A stretch of 64,000 bases of DNA. It comes from Massilia sp. Root351. Lineage in GTDB: Bacteria; Pseudomonadota; Gammaproteobacteria; Burkholderiales; Burkholderiaceae_D. Positions 58,785 to 64,000 of this stretch are shown here, one piece after another. The stretch covers positions 186,322-250,321 of the forward strand of contig NZ_LMDJ01000004.1 in NCBI RefSeq assembly GCF_001425045.1. Direction: 5' to 3'. Numbering within the stretch: the stretch's first letter is position 1; every line of letters starts with the position of its first letter. The translations under genes and the position numbers were made by a program. Under the pieces are notes generated by a model that saw only the letters and a list, made by a program, of their open reading frames with translations, made no database searches and had not been told where the DNA came from.

Positions 58785-61289
58785 ATGGATAGACGGCAGT
58801 TCTTGAAATTCGGCGGCTTCATCACCGTATCGGCAGCCACCGGCGGCCTGGCAGGCTGCGGCAGCGGCGAGTATGTCGAGCCCGGCCTGCCGCCCGCCAC
58901 CGGCAGCAGCTGGAAATTCCCGCAAAGCGTGGCCTCCGGCGATCCGCGCGCCGACAGCATCCTGTTGTGGACCCGCGTGGTGGCGTCCGCCCTCGACCCG
59001 GTGGCCACGGTGGCAGCCGGCGAGGACGTGGTGCTGCGCCTGCTGGTGAGCAGCGAGGACAACAGCAAAGCCATCGGCACGCCCGCCGCGCTGGCCGGCA
59101 GCCTGCTGGTCAACATCAAGGTGGCCGCCCAGGCGCAGTACGACAACACCATCCGCCACAAGCTCACCGGCCTGCAGCCCAACACCACCTACTACTACCA
59201 GTTCGCCGCCGGCGAGGTGCGCTCCAACGTGGCGCGCTTCAAGACCGCCCCGGCGGCCGGCGCCAGCGTGGCGCAGCTGCAGTTCGCCTACCTCACCTGC
59301 CAGGACTGGAGCATCAACCACTGGGGCGCGCTGGGCCACATCGCCGCCAACGAAACCCTCGACTTCATCATCCACCTGGGCGACTACATCTACGAGACCG
59401 TGGGCGAGAGCTTCCAGGTCGGCTCGGTGGAAACCCGGCACGACGCGCTCAAGCTGCCCGACGGCACCTACAAGAGCGGCAGCAGCGGCGCCAAGTACGC
59501 CAGTTCGCTGGCCGACTACCGCTACCTGTACAAGAAATACCGCACCGACACCCGGCTGCAGGCGGTGCACGAGCGCTTCGCCTTCATCGCCATCTGGGAC
59601 GACCACGAATTCTCGGACGACGGCTGGCAGGACACGCAAACCTACGACAGCCAGGCCGGCGCGCTGGACGTGCACGCGCCGCAGCGGCGCCGCAACGCCA
59701 ACCAGGCCTGGTTCGAATACATGCCGGCCGACGTCAGCCTGGACATGAGCGGCACCGGCTTCCAGAACATCCAGATCTACCGCGACTTCCAGTTCGGCAC
59801 CCTGATGCAGCTGGTGATGACCGACCAGCGCCTGTACCGCGCCGACCACGCCATCCCTGAATCGAGCCCCAATCCCGCCACCGGCGCGCCGCTGGGCAGC
59901 GTGGGCACGCGCTACATGGTGGCGCAGGACATCTACAACGGCGCCGAAGCGGCCAAGATCGCCGCCGCCGGCAAGGCCGGCAGCGACCCGCTGACCCTGG
60001 TAAGCATGCTCGGCAACACCCAGCGCGCCTGGTGGATGGACAAGATGAAGTCCGCCAGCGCCACCTGGAAGCTGTGGGGCAACGAAGTGTCGCTGCTGCG
60101 CATGGGCCTGAGCGGCACCGACGCCATCGCCACCCTGCTGGCGCTTGGCGCCGTCATCCCGCTGGCCGGCTCCATCGGCAGCACCGCGCCGCTGGCCGGC
60201 GGCAGCGTGCCGCTGGCCTCCGCCATCGTGGCTGCCACCACCGCAGGCGCCGCGCCGGCGCAAGCGCAGGCCGGCGCCGGCGCCATCGCCACGGCGGCCG
60301 CAGCCGGCAAGGACACCAGCGCCCAGATCGGCGCTGCGGCCGCCGCCGGCCTGGGCGCCGGCGCCGCCAGCGTGGCTGTCGCCGCGTTCGGCGCCGCCAG
60401 CAATGCCCTGGCAGCCGGCGGCACGTCCGCCGCAGCCGCCGCGGCAGCAGCGCAATTCATCGCCTTTGGCTGGATCAAGCCCGACATCATCGCCAAGAAA
60501 GTCGAATCGCCCTACGTGACCTCGTCCGGCAAGCAAGCCGCGCTGGCGCCATACTTCCGCCGCTTCCTGCTCAACTGCGACCAATGGGACGGCTACAACG
60601 GCGAGCGCAAAGCGCTGATGGCGCATTTGAAGGCCAACAGCGTGGCCAACGTGGTCGCGCTGACCGGCGACATCCACTCCTTCTTCGCCGGCGCTGTGCA
60701 CGACGACTACGACGCGGCGGGCGGCGGCACGCCGGTGATGGTGGACCTGGTATCGGCTGGCATCAGCTCCGACTCCTTCTTCACCTACCTGAAGGACGCC
60801 GCCGCCAGCCTGGGCGACCTGGCCACCCTGGTCTCGTACCCGTTAAGCTTGCCGGTGCCGGGTTTGGGGAGTGTCGGCATCAGCGTCAACCTGCTCGACT
60901 ACACCATGGGCAAAGCCGCCCCGACGCTTGACAGCCTGCTCGACCAAGTGCGCGTGCAACTGCGTGGCGCGCTGGCGCGCAGCCTGCCCGAAGCGCAGCT
61001 GGACGCGACGGTGGCGGCGCTGCTGGCCGGCCTCAAAGCCGACAGCGGCTTCGTCGGCCAGCTACTGCCGCTGGCCCAGCAGCTCGCCGGGCTAGGCAAC
61101 AATCCCTGGCTCAAGCACCTCAACACCGACGCCCAAGGCTACACGGTGGTCACGCTTACGCCCGGCAAGCTGGTCGCCCAGTTCAAGCAAGTGAACAAGC
61201 TCGTCGGCGCCGCCGCCCCCGCCACCGTGATCGCCCGCACCACCACCGCCACCGTCACCGCCGGTGCTCCAACTGTCACCATCAGCTAA
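58785..61289 (+). CDS. PhoD-like Tat-exported phosphatase lipoprotein
   Basis: An 834-residue protein. It starts MDRRQFLKFGGFI (twin-arginine signal) and has a lipobox, GLAGC. PhoD-family motifs follow in order: QSVASGDPRADSILLWTRV, TCQDWSINHWGALGHIA, FIIHLGDYIYE, AIWDDHEFSDDGW, TDQRLYR and ALTGDIHSFFAG. It should be a periplasm-facing phosphodiesterase or phosphomonoesterase. Residues about 440-565 are a long Ala/Gly-rich, hydrophobic insertion inside the core, and residues 690-834 are a C-terminal extension; typical PhoD is about 520 residues. The ATG at 58785 has GGCGGA upstream. Confidence 0.88.
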   Translation: MDRRQFLKFGGFITVSAATGGLAGCGSGEYVEPGLPPATGSSWKFPQSVASGDPRADSILLWTRVVASALDPVATVAAGEDVVLRLLVSSEDNSKAIGTPAALAGSLLVNIKVAAQAQYDNTIRHKLTGLQPNTTYYYQFAAGEVRSNVARFKTAPAAGASVAQLQFAYLTCQDWSINHWGALGHIAANETLDFIIHLGDYIYETVGESFQVGSVETRHDALKLPDGTYKSGSSGAKYASSLADYRYLYKKYRTDTRLQAVHERFAFIAIWDDHEFSDDGWQDTQTYDSQAGALDVHAPQRRRNANQAWFEYMPADVSLDMSGTGFQNIQIYRDFQFGTLMQLVMTDQRLYRADHAIPESSPNPATGAPLGSVGTRYMVAQDIYNGAEAAKIAAAGKAGSDPLTLVSMLGNTQRAWWMDKMKSASATWKLWGNEVSLLRMGLSGTDAIATLLALGAVIPLAGSIGSTAPLAGGSVPLASAIVAATTAGAAPAQAQAGAGAIATAAAAGKDTSAQIGAAAAAGLGAGAASVAVAAFGAASNALAAGGTSAAAAAAAAQFIAFGWIKPDIIAKKVESPYVTSSGKQAALAPYFRRFLLNCDQWDGYNGERKALMAHLKANSVANVVALTGDIHSFFAGAVHDDYDAAGGGTPVMVDLVSAGISSDSFFTYLKDAAASLGDLATLVSYPLSLPVPGLGSVGISVNLLDYTMGKAAPTLDSLLDQVRVQLRGALARSLPEAQLDATVAALLAGLKADSGFVGQLLPLAQQLAGLGNNPWLKHLNTDAQGYTVVTLTPGKLVAQFKQVNKLVGAAAPATVIARTTTATVTAGAPTVTIS

Positions 61290-61301
61290 CTCCCACACAG
61301 C

Positions 61302-61360
61302 CTGAGCCGCATTTCCCCCCACTCGGGGTCAGACCCCGAAGTCTCAAAAATGCGGCTCAG
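61302..61360. repeat. Nested inverted-repeat element, copy 1
   Basis: Outer arms CTGAGCCGCA (61302-61311) and TGCGGCTCAG (61351-61360) are perfectly complementary. Inside is CGGGGTC-A-GACCCCG (61324-61338). The RNA would fold as a long two-part hairpin 12 bases after the phosphatase stop, and may also end transcription. A related copy lies 115 bases on. Confidence 0.7.
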
Positions 61361-61474
61361 CTCGCTTTCCGGGACCGGCGTCATAGGGCGGACTTAGAAC
61401 AGGCGTGCGGCCGGACGCAGTGAGGCTTGTCGGTGAGCATGCTTCGGCGTGCCATGCGGCCATTTTTGCGCTGG

Positions 61475-61554
61475 CAGCCTGAGCCGCACTGACCCCACTT
61501 CGGGGTCTGACCCCGATGTTGTGACCCCGATGTTGGGGGATGTGGCTCAGGCTG
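61475..61554. repeat. Nested inverted-repeat element, copy 2
   Basis: Outer arms CAGCCTGAGCC (61475-61485) and GGCTCAGGCTG (61544-61554) pair perfectly. Inside is CGGGGTC-T-GACCCCG (61501-61515). A 12-base unit GACCCCGATGTT is repeated in tandem (61509-61520, 61523-61534). Same layout as copy 1. The gap 61290-61593 holds these two elements and no gene. Confidence 0.7.
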
Positions 61555-61593
61555 CTGTCAGCGGGATTCGGGCTTTGGCTTTACAATCGCAAG

Positions 61594-62511
61594 ATGGATA
61601 AAAGCGCAATTGCCCCGGCTCAGCCTTCTTTGCACCGGTCCGCCTATCTGGGCGGACTTGCTATCGCCGTCGGCGGGGCGGTGCTGTTTTCTACCAAGGC
61701 GGTGGTGGCAAAGCTGCTGTACCGTTACCAGATCGATGCGGTGACGCTGATTGCGTTCCGCATGATTTTCTCGCTGCCCGTGTTCGCCGCCGTGGCGCTG
61801 TGGAAGATGCGCACCGAGGCGCCGCTGTCCAAGGCGGACCGCTGGCGCCTGGTCGGCCTCGGACTGATCGGCTATTACCTGTCGAGCTTCCTGGATTTTC
61901 TCGGCCTGCAGTACATCTCCGTCGGCCTGGAACGCCTGATCCTGTTCCTGACGCCGACCTTCGTCCTCATCATTTCCACGCTGTTTCTCAAGCAGCACAT
62001 CAGCCGCAAGCAGTGGCTGGCGCTGGCGCTGTCCTACGCCGGCATCGTGCTGGTGTTCCTGCACGACCTGAAGGGCGGCGGGCCGAACGTGGCGCTGGGC
62101 TCCATGCTGGTGCTGGGCTCGGCCAGCTCCTATGCGCTGTATCTGCTGTTCTCGGGCGAGATGGTCAAGCGCCTGGGCTCGCTGCGCCTGGTGGCGTACG
62201 CCATGTGCGTGTCCAGCGTGGCCTGCATCGCGCAGTTCTTCGTCCTGCGCCCGGCTGCGCTGCTGATCCAGCCGGCGCCGGTGTACTGGCTGTCGCTGGT
62301 GAACGGCATCTTCTGCACCGTGCTGCCGGTTTTCATGACCATGATCGCGGTGCAGCGCATCGGCGCCGGCACGGCCTCGCAGGCTGGCATGATAGGCCCG
62401 GTCTCCACCTTGTTCCTCGGCGCGCTGATCCTCGGCGAGCCGGTCACCGATTGGCAGCTGGGCGGCACCGCGCTGGTGCTGGCCGGGATATATTTGCTGT
62501 CGAAAAAGTAG
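61594..62511 (+). CDS. EamA-family (DMT) transporter
   Basis: A 305-residue protein with ten hydrophobic helices arranged as two EamA repeats (GGLAIAVGGAVLFSTKAVVA; GSMLVLGSASSYALYLLFSG), ending GGTALVLAGIYLLSKK. Drug/metabolite transporters of this type export amino acids or other metabolites; the substrate cannot be told. The ATG at 61594 lacks a clear Shine-Dalgarno. Upstream lie the two repeat elements. Confidence 0.88.
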   Translation: MDKSAIAPAQPSLHRSAYLGGLAIAVGGAVLFSTKAVVAKLLYRYQIDAVTLIAFRMIFSLPVFAAVALWKMRTEAPLSKADRWRLVGLGLIGYYLSSFLDFLGLQYISVGLERLILFLTPTFVLIISTLFLKQHISRKQWLALALSYAGIVLVFLHDLKGGGPNVALGSMLVLGSASSYALYLLFSGEMVKRLGSLRLVAYAMCVSSVACIAQFFVLRPAALLIQPAPVYWLSLVNGIFCTVLPVFMTMIAVQRIGAGTASQAGMIGPVSTLFLGALILGEPVTDWQLGGTALVLAGIYLLSKK

Positions 62512-62538
62512 CCCTTCAACCCAACGATGGATGCCCTT

Positions 62539-62928
62539 ATGAAACCCCGCATTGCCCTGATCGCCCACGACAAGAAAAAAGACGACATGATTAAGCTGGC
62601 CGGCGAGTATGTCGATTTCCTCAAGACCTGCACCCTGACCGCCACCGGCACCACCGGCGGCCGCCTGGTCAACGAGCTGGGCCTGACGGTGGACCGCAAG
62701 CACTCCGGCCCCTTCGGCGGCGACTTGCAGATCGGCTCCATGCTGGTGGAGGGCGGCATCGACGCGGTGATCTTCCTGCGCGATCCGATGACTCCGCAGC
62801 CGCACGAACCGGACATCAACGCGCTGGTCCGTTCGTGCGACGTGCACAATGTGGCGTGCGCTACCAATGTGACGACGGCGCACCTGGTCCTGTCCCAACT
62901 GCAGCTGCAAGCGAAGGAGACCCCATGA
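62539..62928 (+). CDS. mgsA: Methylglyoxal synthase
   Basis: A 129-residue protein with [23 protein letters not shown] (phosphate-binding loop), [12 protein letters not shown] with the catalytic aspartate, [15 protein letters not shown] and ATNVTTAHL. It converts dihydroxyacetone phosphate to methylglyoxal. I take ATG 62539, with TGGA seven bases upstream; ATG 62527 is equally in frame and adds four residues. The stop overlaps the oxidoreductase start as ATGA, which suggests that the next enzyme may deal with reactive carbonyls. Confidence 0.93.
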   Translation: MKPRIALIAHDKKKDDMIKLAGEYVDFLKTCTLTATGTTGGRLVNELGLTVDRKHSGPFGGDLQIGSMLVEGGIDAVIFLRDPMTPQPHEPDINALVRSCDVHNVACATNVTTAHLVLSQLQLQAKETP

Positions 62929-63899
62929 GCAAAGCGATACGCATGACCCGCACCGGCGGGCCGGAAGTGATGGAGTATGTGGACGTGAAGGTCGGCGCGC
63001 CCGCCCCCGGCGAGGCCACCGTGCGCCACGAGGCCATCGGCGTCAATTTCATCGATGTGTATTTCCGCACCGGCCTGTATCCGCAGCCGCTGCCGGCCGG
63101 CCTGGGCATGGAGGGCGCGGGCGTGGTGGAGGCGGTGGGCGAGGGCGTGACGGAGGTGAAGCCGGGCGACCGCGTGGTCTACGCCGGCCGCCCAAACGGC
63201 GCCTATGCGCAGGTGCGCAACATGCCGGCCGCGCAGCTGGTAGTGCTGCCCGATAAGATCGATTTCGAAACCGGCGCAGCCATGATGCTGCAGGGCTTGA
63301 CGGTGCAGTATCTGCTCCACCGCACGGTGGCGCTGAAGGCCGGCGACACGGTGCTGTTTCACGCCGCGGCCGGCGGCGTGGGCCTGATCGCGTGCCAGTG
63401 GGCCAAGGTGCTGGGCGTGAACCTGATCGGCACCGTGGGCTCCGATGAGAAGGCGGCGCTGGCCATCGAGAACGGCGCGGCGCACGTCATCAACTACAAC
63501 GCCGGGAACTTCACCGAGAAGGTGCGGGAGATCACCGGCGGCAAGGGCGTGTCGGTGGTGTACGACTCGATCGGCAAGGACACCTTCTTCGGTTCGCTCG
63601 ACTGCCTGGCGCCGCTGGGCACCATGGTCAGCTTCGGCAACGCGTCCGGCCCGGTGCCGCCGTTCAGCCTGAACGAGCTGCAGTCGCGCGGCTCGCTGTT
63701 CGTCACGCGGCCCACGCTGATGTCGTACGCGGCCAAGCGCGAGGACCTGGAGGCGATGGCGAACTCGCTGTTCGGCGTGGTCGGCAGCGGCGAGGTGAAG
63801 ATCGCCGTCAAGCAGCGCTATAATCTGGCCGATGTGGCGCAAGCCCACATCGACCTGGAGTCGCGCAAGACCACCGGCTCCTCCATCCTGCTGCCATGA
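62925..63899 (+). CDS. NADPH:quinone oxidoreductase (zeta-crystallin type)
   Basis: A 324-residue MDR-family enzyme without the zinc ligands of alcohol dehydrogenases. Motifs: [35 protein letters not shown], the nucleotide-binding [19 protein letters not shown], and [11 protein letters not shown]. QorA-type enzymes reduce quinones or unsaturated carbonyls with NADPH. AAGGAG five bases before the ATG. Coupled to mgsA by ATGA overlap and to the next gene the same way. Confidence 0.93.
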   Translation: MSKAIRMTRTGGPEVMEYVDVKVGAPAPGEATVRHEAIGVNFIDVYFRTGLYPQPLPAGLGMEGAGVVEAVGEGVTEVKPGDRVVYAGRPNGAYAQVRNMPAAQLVVLPDKIDFETGAAMMLQGLTVQYLLHRTVALKAGDTVLFHAAAGGVGLIACQWAKVLGVNLIGTVGSDEKAALAIENGAAHVINYNAGNFTEKVREITGGKGVSVVYDSIGKDTFFGSLDCLAPLGTMVSFGNASGPVPPFSLNELQSRGSLFVTRPTLMSYAAKREDLEAMANSLFGVVGSGEVKIAVKQRYNLADVAQAHIDLESRKTTGSSILLP

Positions 63900-64000
63900 G
63901 CGATATGAATCAAGAAGACCACACCAGCGACGACGACGGCAACCCTAAATTCGGGCGCCTGCTCGCCGTGCTGGTGGGCGCGGTGCTGGTGGTGGTGGCG
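63896..64000 (+). CDS. N-terminal end of a membrane protein (truncated by window edge)
   Basis: ATG at 63896 overlaps the oxidoreductase stop (ATGA). Thirty-five codons are visible: a polar, acidic start ([20 protein letters not shown]) followed by the beginning of a hydrophobic helix (LLAVLVGAVLVVVA). The frame is open to the window edge. Family unknown. Confidence 0.6.
   Translation, partial: MSDMNQEDHTSDDDGNPKFGRLLAVLVGAVLVVVA

Overview
The window looks like the chromosome of a high-GC betaproteobacterium of the Oxalobacteraceae type (Massilia/Duganella/Janthinobacterium group). This rests on G/C-rich third positions, the order nadD-rsfS-rlmH-maf-rng, aerobic hemF, MASE1 and DUF4214 proteins and a serralysin. 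The genus is an inference. I see no tRNA, rRNA, CRISPR array, insertion sequence or prophage.

Layout. (1) 1-18.2 kb: surface polysaccharide (O-antigen type) locus, almost all on the minus strand, with start/stop overlaps of 1 to 4 bases. It holds two Wzt-type ATPases and one Wzm permease, a methyltransferase, a three-module glycosyltransferase, two GtrB-like glycosyltransferases, WecE and WecD-like enzymes for an acetamido-dideoxy-hexose, an ArnE-like carrier protein and two large membrane proteins. gtrA converges on it from the left. (2) 18.3-20.4 kb: a small unknown gene with cysC, then a Crp-type regulator and a VanZ-like protein. (3) 20.4-25.2 kb: a TPR/outer-membrane-barrel protein (Slam-like) and a CHASE2 adenylate cyclase, divergent from a secreted FecR-domain protein with a TbpB-like C-terminal domain. 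(4) 25.5-36.4 kb: a very large cysteine-free DUF4214/RTX-like surface protein, a protein-lysine-methyltransferase-like enzyme, and a complete type I secretion system (ABC, HlyD, TolC). (5) 36.4-43 kb: trhO, a broken toxin-antitoxin remnant, dnaE and a serralysin with DUF4214. (6) 43-51.4 kb: VirK/DUF535 protein, MASE1 histidine kinase with a FixJ-like regulator, LPS-core genes (glycosyltransferase, O-antigen ligase, waaF) and a diguanylate cyclase. (7) 51.5-58.6 kb: housekeeping genes on the minus strand (yebC, purD, hemF, nadD, rsfS, rlmH, maf, rng). (8) 58.8-64 kb: PhoD-like Tat lipoprotein phosphatase, a repeat-bearing spacer, an EamA transporter, mgsA, a quinone oxidoreductase and the start of a membrane protein cut by the window edge.

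Most interesting system. Regions 2 to 4 read as one regulated surface-layer/secretion system. Perfect TGTGA-N6-TCACA operators lie before fecR, before the giant surface protein and before the type I exporter, and nowhere else that I could find. Each sits 35-36 bases upstream of an AT-rich -10-like hexamer, which is class II Crp promoter geometry. The same neighbourhood encodes a Crp protein with an RETVxR recognition helix and conserved cAMP-contact residues, and a membrane adenylate cyclase with ATP-specifying residues. The simplest reading is envelope signal -> CHASE2 cyclase -> cAMP -> Crp -> surface protein plus its exporter. A PKMT-like methyltransferase between substrate and exporter may methylate the surface protein.
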